A stretch of 64,000 nucleotides of DNA from Atlantibacter sp032062175. Its GTDB lineage: Bacteria; Pseudomonadota; Gammaproteobacteria; Enterobacterales; Enterobacteriaceae. A model generated the notes under the pieces. It was not told where the DNA came from, ran no database searches, and was given only the letters and a program-made list of their open reading frames with translations. The DNA is taken from the NCBI RefSeq assembly GCF_032062175.1, contig NZ_DAMBQK010000017.1:33208-97207 (forward strand), written 5' to 3'. Of the stretch, positions 26,163 to 35,291 are shown one piece after another. A program made the translations under genes and the position numbers. Position 1 is the stretch's first letter; every line of letters starts with the position of its first letter.

Positions 26163-26990
26163 GTGCAAGGTGTACCAGAACAGTTTACCGATGAACAAGA
26201 TCGCGCCCGGTTTCGGCATTTAGCCGCCATTCCGGGCATTGAGCTTTATCATGCCCACATCGCCAATTATGCTTTTGAACCCCATACTCACGAAGCCTTT
26301 GGCATTGGCACCATCGAATGGGGTGCCGAGCGCTTTCGCTATCGCGGTGCCGATCACGTGGCGGCGGTAAACTCCCTGGTTACCATGAACCCGGACGAAC
26401 TGCACACCGGCGAAGCGGAGACCCACGGCGGCTGGCGCTACCGGATGATTTATCTCGAACCCGATTTGCTGGAGCAAATGACCGGCGTCAAACAGTGGTG
26501 GTTCACTGACGTTGAGCGCCACGACCCGCTGCGCGCCCAGGCGACCGGGCGGATTATTTACGATCTGTGGCACCAACCCGATCCACTGGCCCAGCAGGGC
26601 CTGGTGTTAGATCTTATTGATACTTTCCGCCCTTACGCCCGTCACGGCGGCAAGCAGATCCTCACGCGGCAAACCCGCTTCGACCGGGTGCGCGATTATG
26701 TCTACGATAATTACATGCATGCCGTGGGGCTGGAGGAGCTGGCAAAAGAGGCCGCGCTCAGTCCGTATCATTTCCTGCGCCAGTTCAAGGCGCATTTTCA
26801 CGTCACTCCCCATCAAATGCTGATGGCCGTGCGGCTATGGCGCGCCAAGCAGTTTTTGACGACCGGTATGCCTGCCGCAGAAGTGGCGATTGCGACCGGG
26901 CTCAGCGACCAGTCTCATCTGACGCGCGCCTTTACCCGCCGCTACGGCATCACCCCGGTACGCTATCAGAAGCAGGTCACCCGAGGCTAA
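26163..26990 (+). CDS. AraC-family transcriptional regulator
   Basis: 275 residues starting at GTG 26163 after AAGGGGGTGA. N-terminal cupin-like sensing domain (about 20-150; HTHEAFGIGTIEWG) and a C-terminal double helix-turn-helix (about 175-270: VGLEELAKEAALSPYHFLRQFKAHF and AAEVAIATGLSDQSHLTRAF, ending RRYGITPVRYQKQ). Not present between qorB and ytfF in E. coli K-12. It is 76 bp upstream of ytfF on the same strand, so regulation of that exporter is plausible. Ligand unknown. Confidence 0.9.
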   Translation: MQGVPEQFTDEQDRARFRHLAAIPGIELYHAHIANYAFEPHTHEAFGIGTIEWGAERFRYRGADHVAAVNSLVTMNPDELHTGEAETHGGWRYRMIYLEPDLLEQMTGVKQWWFTDVERHDPLRAQATGRIIYDLWHQPDPLAQQGLVLDLIDTFRPYARHGGKQILTRQTRFDRVRDYVYDNYMHAVGLEELAKEAALSPYHFLRQFKAHFHVTPHQMLMAVRLWRAKQFLTTGMPAAEVAIATGLSDQSHLTRAFTRRYGITPVRYQKQVTRG

Positions 26991-27066
26991 AAGCGCAATC
27001 TCATACAATAATTCTCAGGCGTTGCTGTTCACACTGGGCGTTACATTGTTTTAACGGGAATGCGTC

Positions 27067-28041
27067 ATGTTTGCTGGAGTGTTGTTCGCCCTCGCCGCAG
27101 GGTTAATGTGGGGGCTGATTTTCGTGGGGCCGCTGATCGTGCCGGAATACCCAGCGGCGTTGCAATCGACGGGCCGCTATCTGGCGCTCGGTTTGATCGC
27201 CATCCCTATCGCCTGGCTGGGCCGCCGTCGCCTGAGACAGCTCTCCTCCCGCGACTGGTGGACCGCGCTGTTTCTCTCCGCCGTCGGCAACCTGATTTAT
27301 TACGTCTGCCTCGCCAGCGCCATCCAGCGCACCGGCGCGCCGGTTTCCACCATGATTATCGGCACGCTGCCGGTGGTAATCCCGGTCTTCGCCAATCTGC
27401 TTTATAGCCAGCGCGACGGGAAAATTCCGTGGCGGCAGCTCGCGCCTTCGTTATTACTTATCGCCATTGGCCTGATACTGGTGAATTACGCCGAACTGCG
27501 CGGCGGCGTGGTGGATTTCGATCTTTGGCGCTATGGCAGCGGGATTGCGCTGGCGCTGGTGTCGGTGGTGTGCTGGGCGTGGTACGCGCTGCGTAACGCC
27601 CGCTGGCTGCGCGAAAACCCGGATAAACCGCCGATGATGTGGGCCACCGCCCAGGGGCTGGTCACGCTGCCGATGTCGCTGATTGGCTATGTGGTGGTTT
27701 GCCTGTGGCTTTCCCACCAGCCGTCCTCTTTTGCCCTGCCCTTCGGCCCGCGCCCGGCGGTGTTTGTCACGCTGATGATCGTCATTGCGGTGCTATGCTC
27801 CTGGGTAGGCGCGCTGTGTTGGAACGAAGCCAGCCAGCGGTTGCCGACGGTGATCCTCGGGCCGCTGATCGTATTTGAGACGCTCGCCGGCCTGCTTTAC
27901 ACCTTCCTGATGCGCCAGAGCCTGCCGCCGCTCATTACTGCGCTGGGCATTTTGCTGCTGGTAATTGGCGTGGTGCTGGCAGTACGCGCAAAGCCGCAAA
28001 AATCGCCGCCCACCGTCATTCCCGTCACACCGGGATCGTGA
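27067..28041 (+). CDS. ytfF: YtfF, DMT-superfamily inner membrane transporter
   Basis: 324 residues with ten predicted hydrophobic helices in two EamA repeats. It follows E. coli YtfF closely (AGLMWGLIFVGPLIVPEYPA, TGAPVSTMIIGTLPVVIPV, CWAWYALRNARWLRENPDK, LGPLIVFETLAGLLYTF). Probably an exporter of a small metabolite; the substrate is not known. It sits between the AraC gene and ytfE, with its own terminator. Confidence 0.93.
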   Translation: MFAGVLFALAAGLMWGLIFVGPLIVPEYPAALQSTGRYLALGLIAIPIAWLGRRRLRQLSSRDWWTALFLSAVGNLIYYVCLASAIQRTGAPVSTMIIGTLPVVIPVFANLLYSQRDGKIPWRQLAPSLLLIAIGLILVNYAELRGGVVDFDLWRYGSGIALALVSVVCWAWYALRNARWLRENPDKPPMMWATAQGLVTLPMSLIGYVVVCLWLSHQPSSFALPFGPRPAVFVTLMIVIAVLCSWVGALCWNEASQRLPTVILGPLIVFETLAGLLYTFLMRQSLPPLITALGILLLVIGVVLAVRAKPQKSPPTVIPVTPGS

Positions 28042-28049
28042 TCGCAAAT

Positions 28050-28075
28050 CGGCGCGAACAGCGCCGTTTTTTTTT
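28050..28075 (+). terminator. Intrinsic terminator after ytfF
   Basis: CGGCGC-GAACA-GCGCCG followed by nine T residues. Confidence 0.93.
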
Positions 28076-28107
28076 GGCTGACTCAAAAGGGTTATAGCTT
28101 TCCCTAA

Positions 28108-28130
28108 AAGATGTATTTAATATGCATCTT
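28108..28130. promoter_or_regulatory. NsrR operator upstream of ytfE
   Basis: AAGATGTAT and its near-mirror ATGCATCTT form a 23-bp dyad 27 bp before the ytfE start. This matches the AAGATG-type NsrR binding motif known for E. coli ytfE. Nitric oxide damage to the NsrR iron-sulfur cluster would lift repression. The nsrR gene itself lies at 49.4-49.9 kb in this window. Confidence 0.85.
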
Positions 28131-28156
28131 ATATTCTGATGATTGAGGTAACCGCT

Positions 28157-28822
28157 ATGGCCTTCCGTGACCAACCTTTAGGTGAACTGGCTTTAACCAT
28201 TCCCCGCGCTTCTGCCCTGTTCCGTAAATACAATCTCGACTTCTGCTGTGGCGGCAAACAGACCCTGCTACGCGCGGCGACTCGCCAGGAGCTGGATCTC
28301 GACACCATCGAAGCGGAACTGACCGCGCTGGCGGACGAGCCGCTGGAAAAAGAGTGGCGTACCGCGCCGCTGGCCGACATCATCGAGCACATCATTGTGC
28401 GTTACCACGATCGCCACCGCGAGCAACTGCCGGAACTGATTTTCCAGGCCACCAAAGTGGAACGCGTTCATGCCGATAAGCCGAACGTGCCGAAAGGCCT
28501 GACCAAATACCTGACCATGCTGCATGAAGAGCTTTCCAGCCACATGATGAAAGAAGAGCAGATCCTGTTCCCGATGATCAAACAGGGGATGGGCAGCCAC
28601 GCCACCGGACCGATTACGGTAATGGAAAGCGAGCATGATGAAGCGGGTGAACTGCTGGAAGTGATTAAGCACACCACCAACAACGTGACGCCACCGCCGG
28701 AAGCCTGCACCACGTGGAAAGCAATGTACAACGGTATTAATGAGCTGATTGACGATCTGATGAATCACATCAGCCTGGAAAACAATGTTCTTTTTCCGCG
28801 TGCCCTCGCTGGAGAAAAATAA
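28157..28822 (+). CDS. ytfE: YtfE/Ric, di-iron iron-sulfur cluster repair protein
   Basis: 221 residues. N-terminal ScdA_N part with NLDFCCGGKQTL (cysteines 30-31), then a hemerythrin-like four-helix domain with the expected histidine and glutamate ligands (IIEHIIVRYHDRHREQ, LHEELSSHMMKEEQILFP, MESEHDEAGELLE, HISLENNVLFPRA). It repairs iron-sulfur clusters after nitrosative and oxidative damage. Monocistronic, behind an NsrR-type operator and ended by a strong terminator. Confidence 0.96.
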   Translation: MAFRDQPLGELALTIPRASALFRKYNLDFCCGGKQTLLRAATRQELDLDTIEAELTALADEPLEKEWRTAPLADIIEHIIVRYHDRHREQLPELIFQATKVERVHADKPNVPKGLTKYLTMLHEELSSHMMKEEQILFPMIKQGMGSHATGPITVMESEHDEAGELLEVIKHTTNNVTPPPEACTTWKAMYNGINELIDDLMNHISLENNVLFPRALAGEK

Positions 28823-28855
28823 GGCGCCCATTGAGCGCCATCGGAAGTCCTTATT

Positions 28856-28881
28856 GGGCCATCATTGATGGCCCTTTTTTT
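28856..28881 (+). terminator. Intrinsic terminator after ytfE
   Basis: GGGCCATC-ATT-GATGGCCC followed by seven T residues. Confidence 0.93.
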
Positions 28882-28885
28882 CGTC

Positions 28886-30298
28886 TTACTTCTGGAAATT
28901 CGCCAGACGTTTCTTGCCGATAAACAACCAGCCCAGCCCCAGCACGATGAACCACAGCGGCGTGACGATCAGCGCCTGACGGGTATCATCTTCCAGCGTC
29001 AGCAACACCAGCACGAACACGAAGAACGCCATGCACACCCAGCACATCAGCTTGCCAAGCGGCATTTTGTAGATCGATTTCTCATGCAGGTGCGGACGCT
29101 GTTTGCGGTACACCAGGTATGAACACAGGATGATGGTCCAGACGAACATAAACAGGATCGCCGAGACCGTGGTGATCATGGTGAACGCGCCGATCACGCT
29201 CGGGTTCACGTACAGCATGACCACGCCGCCCAGCAGACAGATGCAGGAGAAGGTCAGCCCTTTCGCCGGAACTGCGCGCTTAGAGAGTTTGGCGAACGCT
29301 TTTGGTGCCACGCCTTCCTGCGCCAGGCCGAACAGCATACGGCTGGTGGAGAACACGCCGCTGTTGGCCGACGAGGCCGCAGACGTTAGCACCACGAAGT
29401 TAATCACGCTCGCGGCGGCAGGCAGGCCCACCAGCACAAACAGCTCAACGAACGGGCTCTTGTCCGGTACCACAGAGCTCCACGGCGTCACTGACATAAT
29501 TACGATCAGCGCAAACACGTAGAACATGATGATACGAATCGGAATCGAGTTGATGGCGCGCGGCAGCGATTTCTCAGGATCTTTGGTTTCCGCCGCCGTT
29601 GTGCCTACCAGTTCAATACCGACAAACGCGAAGACCGCTATCTGGAACCCGGCAAAGAAACCGCTAATGCCTTTCGGGAACCAGCCGCCGTCATTCCACA
29701 GATGTTCTAACGAGGCTTCGACGCCGGTGGGCGACTGGAAATGGGTGGCAATCATCACCACACCGACAATAATCAGCGCCACAATGGCGACGATTTTGAT
29801 CATCGCGAACCAAAATTCCATCTCACCGAACATCTTCACGGTGGCGAGGTTAAGGCCCAGCAGCAGCAGAACCACCGCCAGCGACGATACCCAGTCGGAA
29901 AGCTCGGGGAACCAGAACTGGGCATAGGCGGTAATCGCGACGACATCTGCCATCCCGGTCACCACCCAGCAGAACCAGTAGGTCCAGCCGGTAAAATAGC
30001 CCGCCCACGGCCCGAGCAGGTCCGAGGCGAAATCGCTAAACGATTTATATTCCAGATTAGAAAGTAATAATTCCCCCATCGCGCGCATCACAAAGAACAA
30101 CATAAAACCGATGATCATATAAACGAAAATAATCGACGGCCCTGCGAGGCTGATGGTTTTGCCCGACCCCATGAATAAGCCGGTGCCGATAGCGCCACCG
30201 ATGGCAATAAGTTGGATATGGCGGTTTGTAAGATTACGCCGTAGCGACTGCTCAGCCGGTGCCTCAGCAACGTCTGCGTCTTTGACTTGATCTACCAT
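28886..30298 (-). CDS. cycA: D-serine/D-alanine/glycine permease
   Basis: 470 residues from the ATG at 30298 (MVDQVK), the E. coli start; an upstream in-frame extension of 29 codons has no homology. Twelve-helix APC-superfamily permease: RHIQLIAIGGAIGTGLFMGSG at helix 1, EFWFAMIKIVAIVALI, GIELVGTTAAETKDPEKSLP and SSANSGVFSTSRM are the hallmark segments. Imports glycine, D- and L-alanine, D-serine and cycloserine with protons. Convergent with ytfE. Confidence 0.97.
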   Translation of the reverse strand: MVDQVKDADVAEAPAEQSLRRNLTNRHIQLIAIGGAIGTGLFMGSGKTISLAGPSIIFVYMIIGFMLFFVMRAMGELLLSNLEYKSFSDFASDLLGPWAGYFTGWTYWFCWVVTGMADVVAITAYAQFWFPELSDWVSSLAVVLLLLGLNLATVKMFGEMEFWFAMIKIVAIVALIIVGVVMIATHFQSPTGVEASLEHLWNDGGWFPKGISGFFAGFQIAVFAFVGIELVGTTAAETKDPEKSLPRAINSIPIRIIMFYVFALIVIMSVTPWSSVVPDKSPFVELFVLVGLPAAASVINFVVLTSAASSANSGVFSTSRMLFGLAQEGVAPKAFAKLSKRAVPAKGLTFSCICLLGGVVMLYVNPSVIGAFTMITTVSAILFMFVWTIILCSYLVYRKQRPHLHEKSIYKMPLGKLMCWVCMAFFVFVLVLLTLEDDTRQALIVTPLWFIVLGLGWLFIGKKRLANFQK

Positions 30299-30587
30299 GT
30301 TGAATTCCTGTACCTGTCTGTGTTGTTCAGGCTCTGATGGCCTGTAAATGCATAATGAAGTGACGATGCCCCTCAAAAACATCATCGATATTAGGTAACA
30401 ATCGGAGGGTTGAGTACTGCGATTTTAACGTTATGTTAATTAAATGTTGAAAATGAGTGTTAAATCACTATTACCTTGCAAAGCATCTCATGAAAACACC
30501 CGGAACGGGGGCGCAATCAGGAGAAAGCACCACAATTATCATTATTTCCATTATTTACCCCCGTCGAAACGGGGGTGATATGCGAGG

Positions 30588-31208
30588 TTACAGGATTTCC
30601 AGTAACTCTACTTCGAAAACCAGGGTGCTAAACGGCGGGATTGATGCACCCGCACCACGCTCGCCATAGGCCAGGTTTTGCGGAATGGTCAGTTCCCATT
30701 TGGAGCCCACCGGCATCAGGGTCAGGGCTTCGATCCAGCCAGGGATCACACCGCTTACCGGGAATTCAGCCGGTTCGCCACGCATCACGGAGCTGTCGAA
30801 CACGGTGCCGTCAATCAGTTTACCGGTGTAATGCACACGTACGCGGTCTTTACGCGCCGGGATTGCGCCTTCACCCTGGGTGATGACGCGGAATTGCAGG
30901 CCGGATTCAGTGCTGTTCACACCTTCACGTTCACGGTTTTCGTCCAGGTATTTCTGGCCGTCCGCCGCCATCGCCTGCTGGCGTTCGCGACGCACTGCAT
31001 CGGCGCGCTCGTGGATCTCACGCAGTGCGCGGTGCACAACGTCGACCGGCACAGCCGGTTGATTGCCATCCAGTGCGTCACGCAGACCCGCGACCAGCGC
31101 TTCTGGCAGCAAACCCTGCAGCCCGGATTCACGCAGTTGCTGTCCAACCTGCAAACCAATGCCGTAGCTTGCCTGGGATTCGATGCTGTCAAAAGAAGGG
31201 GTGGTCAT
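30588..31208 (-). CDS. fklB: FKBP-type peptidyl-prolyl isomerase FklB (FKBP22)
   Basis: 206 residues from MTTPSFDSIESQASYGIG, as in E. coli; five codons upstream are ignored. N-terminal dimerisation helices (1-90), a long helix and a C-terminal FKBP domain (about 105-206: RVRVHYTGKLIDGTVFDSS, GVIPGWIEALTLMPVGSKWEL, YGERGAGASIPPFSTLVFEVELL). Catalyses cis-trans isomerisation of proline bonds. Divergent from ytfB. A GC-rich hairpin (CCCCCGTTTCGACGGGGG) lies just after the stop but lacks a T-run. Confidence 0.96.
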   Translation of the reverse strand: MTTPSFDSIESQASYGIGLQVGQQLRESGLQGLLPEALVAGLRDALDGNQPAVPVDVVHRALREIHERADAVRRERQQAMAADGQKYLDENREREGVNSTESGLQFRVITQGEGAIPARKDRVRVHYTGKLIDGTVFDSSVMRGEPAEFPVSGVIPGWIEALTLMPVGSKWELTIPQNLAYGERGAGASIPPFSTLVFEVELLEIL

Positions 31209-31448
31209 GGATTTTCCTTTCATGCTGATAAAAAGTAGCGGGCAGCATAACAGCCCTGGTGTTTAGGGTAAAATGATCCTGCATTAGCGGGATAGATCGG
31301 TTTGGTACTAAAACTGATGCCTTAAGTCCGCAGGATTGCAGGTATGATGTCACGAAAGACCACATTGTTACCGCCATCAATCAGTTAGCAATATATACTG
31401 GTTATAAGCGGAGAATGCCGCACGCCTTACAATGCGCAGGAGAAGAGC

Positions 31449-32039
31449 ATGCCCGGACGATTCGCAATCAAACCCACCCTTTCGCGGATTTGGCACGCGC
31501 CGGACCATTTTCGGCTGATGGACCCGCTCCCCCCCTTTCATCGTCGCGGCATTATTATTGCGGCGCTGGTGATTGTGATCTGTTTTCTCTGGCCCGCTTC
31601 GCAGCCTGAGCAAACCCAGGTAAGGCGCGATGCCCAGCTCGATATTCAGCCCTCATCGCAGCCGCCGATGCAGGCCGAGCTGACCACCCCGCCGCCCCAG
31701 ACCCAGGCGACGCAGACGCCAGAGCCTGCGCCTGTGGAATCCGCCCCGCAGCCGTTCCAGAATAACGATATCGACCAGCAGTGGCGCAGCTACCGCGTTG
31801 AGTCAGGGAAAACGATGGCGCAACTGTTCCGCGACCACAATTTGCCGCCAGCGGACGTTTACGCCATGGCCCAGGTTGAAGGGGATGGAAAACCGCTCAG
31901 CACCTTGCAAACCGGCCAGATGGTGCAGATTCGCCAGAACGCGAGCGGTGTGGTCACAGGCTTAACGATTGATATCGGCGACGATAAACAAGTGTTGTTT
32001 ACCCGCCAGCCGGACGGCAGTTTTATTCGTGTCCGCTGA
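31449..32039 (+). CDS. ytfB: YtfB, OapA-domain cell division protein
   Basis: 196 residues: short cytoplasmic N-terminus (MPGRFAIKPTLSRIWHAPDHF), one membrane helix (about 37-52, IIIAALVIVICFLWP), a Pro/Gln-rich periplasmic linker (about 58-105), and a C-terminal OapA/LysM-like domain (YRVESGKTMAQLFRDHNLPPADVY). In E. coli the protein localises to the septum and binds glycans. The linker is shorter than in E. coli (212 residues). Confidence 0.92.
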   Translation: MPGRFAIKPTLSRIWHAPDHFRLMDPLPPFHRRGIIIAALVIVICFLWPASQPEQTQVRRDAQLDIQPSSQPPMQAELTTPPPQTQATQTPEPAPVESAPQPFQNNDIDQQWRSYRVESGKTMAQLFRDHNLPPADVYAMAQVEGDGKPLSTLQTGQMVQIRQNASGVVTGLTIDIGDDKQVLFTRQPDGSFIRVR

Positions 32040-32045
32040 CGAGAT

Positions 32046-32069
32046 GGGAGTGCTTAGTCACTCCCTTTT
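32046..32069 (+). terminator. Intrinsic terminator between convergent ytfB and DMT exporter genes
   Basis: GGGAGTG-CTTAGT-CACTCCC followed by TTTTG on the plus strand; it overlaps the last codons of the opposite gene. Confidence 0.75.
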
Positions 32070-32992
32070 GGCATCTTGTTAACCCACCAGATGCCCGAGC
32101 ACACCAGAATCAGCGCCAGCACGTATTTCCATTCAAGAATGTTTTCGGCCAGGAAAACGGCAGATAACGCGGTCCCCGCCACCGGAACCACAAAGTTAAA
32201 CGGGGCGATCATGCTGACGCGGTTGTACTTCAGCAAAATGCTCCACAGGGCAAACGCGACAGATGAAAGCAGCGTCAGGTAGCCTAAAATCGCCACCGAG
32301 GCGAAGCCGTGAACCTCCAGCGTCCCGCCCGTCAAATAGCCAATCACAATCAGCACCAGCCCGCCAAAACCTAACTGGTAACCGGTCATCACGGTAGGAT
32401 CGACGGTTTGCGAAATGCGCTTTCCGTACATGGTCGACGCGGAGAGGATAAAGGCCGCCAGCACCACAAACCCGTCGCCCATCAGGCTAAAGCTAAAATC
32501 ACTCATACCGCCGTTAAAGTTTACGATCATCACACCCGCAAAACCCAGCACGCAGCCGATGGCCTTGTTATAGCTCAGCTTGTCGTTGTGATAGATAAAG
32601 TGCGCCAGCAGTACGCTAAAGAACGTGCCGGTTGCGTTCATGATTGAACCTTTGACGCCAGTGGTGAAGGCCAGCCCAATATAGAAAAAGGTGTACTGGA
32701 GCGTGGTTTGGGTTAAACCCAGTATCGCCAGTTGACCGCACTGACGGGGATTCAGGCGGGCGATAGGTTTGCGCTGCATCATTGCGAAGAGCAACAGCAG
32801 TAGTCCCGCGAACAGGAAGCGGTAGCCGGCAAAGACTATTTTCGACGGAATATCGTCGGTAGCGATCTGGAAAATTTCGTAGCCGCTTTTAATCGCCGGG
32901 TAGGAACTTCCCCACAGCAGACAGCACAGTGTTGCACAGGCGAAAGCGACATTTTTACGAGCAAAAACAGGGGTTGGGCAAACAGCGTCCAT
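32054..32992 (-). CDS. DMT-superfamily (EamA) transporter, not in E. coli K-12 at this site
   Basis: 312 residues from the ATG at 32992, with GGTGAGTGGA directly before it (earlier in-frame GTG and TTG are less likely). About ten hydrophobic helices in two EamA halves: CATLCCLLWGSSYPAIKSGYE at helix 1, SIMNATGTFFSVLLAHF near the middle, APFNFVVPVAGTALSAVFLAE before the end. Probably exports amino acids or related metabolites; substrate unknown. Inserted between ytfB and rplI. Confidence 0.86.
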   Translation of the reverse strand: MDAVCPTPVFARKNVAFACATLCCLLWGSSYPAIKSGYEIFQIATDDIPSKIVFAGYRFLFAGLLLLLFAMMQRKPIARLNPRQCGQLAILGLTQTTLQYTFFYIGLAFTTGVKGSIMNATGTFFSVLLAHFIYHNDKLSYNKAIGCVLGFAGVMIVNFNGGMSDFSFSLMGDGFVVLAAFILSASTMYGKRISQTVDPTVMTGYQLGFGGLVLIVIGYLTGGTLEVHGFASVAILGYLTLLSSVAFALWSILLKYNRVSMIAPFNFVVPVAGTALSAVFLAENILEWKYVLALILVCSGIWWVNKMPKGSD

Positions 32993-33105
32993 TCCACTCA
33001 CCAAAGATAAAATAACGTTTCAGTTTATTATCAGTGATTGCTCAGAGAATAGCCACCCTCAAAAATGGCGGCACAGCGGAATTGGGCGTTAACCGCCAGA
33101 AATGC

Positions 33106-33132
33106 AAAACGCCGACTTACGTCGGCGTTTTT
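33106..33132 (-). terminator. Terminator of the rpsF-priB-rpsR-rplI operon
   Basis: CGCCGAC-GTAA-GTCGGCG with runs of A/T on both sides, 20 bp after the rplI stop; likely bidirectional. Confidence 0.88.
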
Positions 33133-33154
33133 ACACGTTTATGCGAATAACGAA

Positions 33155-33604
33155 TTATTCAGCAACCACGTTTACGATCAGCTTAGCAAACACTTCGCTG
33201 TGAACCTGGAAGTCCACTTCGTGTTCGCCAGTGGTACGCAGAACGCCGTTCGGCAGACGAACTTCGCTCTTAGCCACTTCAACGCCAGCTGCAGTTACAG
33301 CGTCAGCGATGTCGCGAGTACCGATGGAACCGAACAGTTTACCTTCGTCGCCTGCTTTAGACGCGATAGTAACGGATTCCAGTGCGTTGATTTTCTCAGC
33401 GCGCGCTTCAGCAGCAGACAGAACGTCAGCCAGTTTAGCTTCCAGTTCAGCACGACGTGCTTCGAAAAACTCAACGTTTTTCTTGTTAGCCGGAACAGCT
33501 TTACCCTGTGGCACCAGGAAGTTACGAGCGTAGCCCGCTTTAACGTTAACCTGATCACCCAGGCTGCCCAGGTTTGCTACTTTATCAAGCAGAATAACTT
33601 GCAT
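33155..33604 (-). CDS. rplI: 50S ribosomal protein L9
   Basis: 149 residues, the E. coli length. MQVILLDKVANLGSLGDQVNVKAGYARNFL is the N-terminal rRNA-binding domain, then a long connecting helix (about 40-75), then the C-terminal domain ending KLIVNVVAE. Last gene of the S6-PriB-S18-L9 operon, 41 bp after rpsR. Confidence 0.98.
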   Translation of the reverse strand: MQVILLDKVANLGSLGDQVNVKAGYARNFLVPQGKAVPANKKNVEFFEARRAELEAKLADVLSAAEARAEKINALESVTIASKAGDEGKLFGSIGTRDIADAVTAAGVEVAKSEVRLPNGVLRTTGEHEVDFQVHSEVFAKLIVNVVAE

Positions 33605-33645
33605 TACCTTATCCTCTTAAAGTCGTATTAATGGACCGTGCCCGA

Positions 33646-34192
<547 letters not shown>

Positions 34193-34197
34193 CAGAA

Positions 34198-34593
34198 TTA
34201 CTCTTCAGAATCCCCAGCATCAGCATCATCAGCGGTTTCGTTAGCGAAATCATCGCGACGCTCGCGGCGCTCGTCTTTCGCTTTAACCATCGGAGATGCT
34301 TCAGTCACGGCGTGTTTAGTACGCATAACCATGCTGCGAATAACGGCATCGTTGAAGCGGAAAGTAGTTTCCAGCTCATCGATCACTTCCTGCGGTGCTT
34401 CAACGTTCAGCAGAACGTAGTGAGCTTTGTGCAGTTTGTTGATCGGGTAAGCCAGCTGACGGCGGCCCCAGTCTTCCAGACGGTGGATCTTGCCTTCTGC
34501 ACCAGTGATGGCAGCAGAGTAACGCTCGATCATACCCGGAACCTGTTCGCTCTGGTCAGGATGGACCATAAAAACGATTTCGTAATGACGCAT
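34198..34593 (-). CDS. rpsF: 30S ribosomal protein S6
   Basis: 131 residues (MRHYEIVFMVHPDQSEQVPGMI, then GKIHRLEDWGRRQLAYPINKLHKAHYVLLNVEA). The C-terminus is rich in acidic residues (ANETADDADAGDSEE); in E. coli RimK adds glutamates to the S6 tail. First gene of the operon, preceded by AAGGAGCAATTCG. Confidence 0.99.
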   Translation of the reverse strand: MRHYEIVFMVHPDQSEQVPGMIERYSAAITGAEGKIHRLEDWGRRQLAYPINKLHKAHYVLLNVEAPQEVIDELETTFRFNDAVIRSMVMRTKHAVTEASPMVKAKDERRERRDDFANETADDADAGDSEE

Positions 34594-34618
34594 CGAATTG
34601 CTCCTTACGGATTATTCA

Positions 34619-34654
34619 GCCTCCTGTCTGGGTCAGCCGCGGCCCATGGAGGCA
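34619..34654 (-). promoter_or_regulatory. S6:S18 autoregulatory leader RNA motif
   Basis: In the rpsF leader CCTCC pairs with GGAGG around an inner GGG/CCC stem, with a CCG in the enclosed loop. This is the layout of the conserved rpsF leader structure bound by the S6:S18 complex for feedback control. It lies about 25 bp upstream of the rpsF start. Structure assigned by eye. Confidence 0.7.
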
Positions 34655-34693
34655 AGGAACGTGATTAAAGGGCGGCTGAAAAATTGACGCGTC

Positions 34694-34722
34694 ATTCTAC
34701 TTGCGGGCCCCGTTAAACTCAA
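34694..34722 (-). promoter_or_regulatory. Sigma-70 promoter of the rpsF operon
   Basis: On the minus strand TTGAGT (34722-34717), a 17-bp spacer with GC-rich centre, then TAGAAT (34699-34694), about 100 bp upstream of rpsF. Confidence 0.75.
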
Positions 34723-34949
34723 GGCTGATTGATAAATAATTACGCAGCGCGGTAGCACAAGGGGCAAAAAGCGGTTAACCGAATGAATTAAAATAGATTG
34801 CTATGGGTTGCTTAAAAAATTTGAGTAACTCCATCAGAAATGGTCACGTTTTAATCAGCAATAAGCCATTACACTTATTCTACACAGGCTGCTTACGACT
34901 AAGGAGTGACGATTTCGGTTTCATCGCGTGCTGTAGTGGAGCGCAGATC

Positions 34950-35180
34950 ATGAAAAACAGTCTTATCGCCGTCTTCGCGGGACTCATACTGACCGCGAAT
35001 GCCGCTGCCGCCATTAAAGTCGATCGCGACCTGGCGCAAAGTATGGATGATGTGCATAGCTTAGGCGTCGTCTACATTAATCATAATTCAGCCGATGATA
35101 GCAAAGCAGATCAGTCAGTTAACCAAGATTTTAGCGTGATATCCGCAACGGAAGACTCAATCCAGCTCGCCCGCCAGTAG
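34950..35180 (+). CDS. yjfY: Short YjfY-like DUF1471 periplasmic protein (C-terminal half missing)
   Basis: 76 residues from the ATG at 34950. Signal peptide to NAAAA|IK, then VDRDLAQSMDDVHSLGVVYINHN, which matches E. coli YjfY; the last 30 residues do not look like the DUF1471 C-terminal half (the GATYYH-type strand) and the protein stops about 15 residues early. Position next to rpsF supports the assignment. Either a divergent short form or a decaying gene. A strong terminator follows. Confidence 0.72.
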   Translation: MKNSLIAVFAGLILTANAAAAIKVDRDLAQSMDDVHSLGVVYINHNSADDSKADQSVNQDFSVISATEDSIQLARQ

Positions 35181-35268
35181 AGTCGATTCACGCACCAACA
35201 CCGATTTATCGTATATCCAACATCAGGGAACAACGATAATGCCACGACAACGTTACTGACGTTATTTT

Positions 35269-35291
35269 GCCCCCGTCCCGGGGGCTTTTTT
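35269..35291 (+). terminator. Intrinsic terminator after yjfY
   Basis: GCCCCC-GTCCC-GGGGGC stem followed by six T residues; it reaches the last bases of the convergent yjfP. Confidence 0.9.

Noticed and set aside
30540..30587. Intrinsic terminator of fklB
   Set aside because: The CCCCCG/CGGGGG hairpin is present but the following bases (TAAATAATGG) contain no T-run in the direction of fklB transcription.
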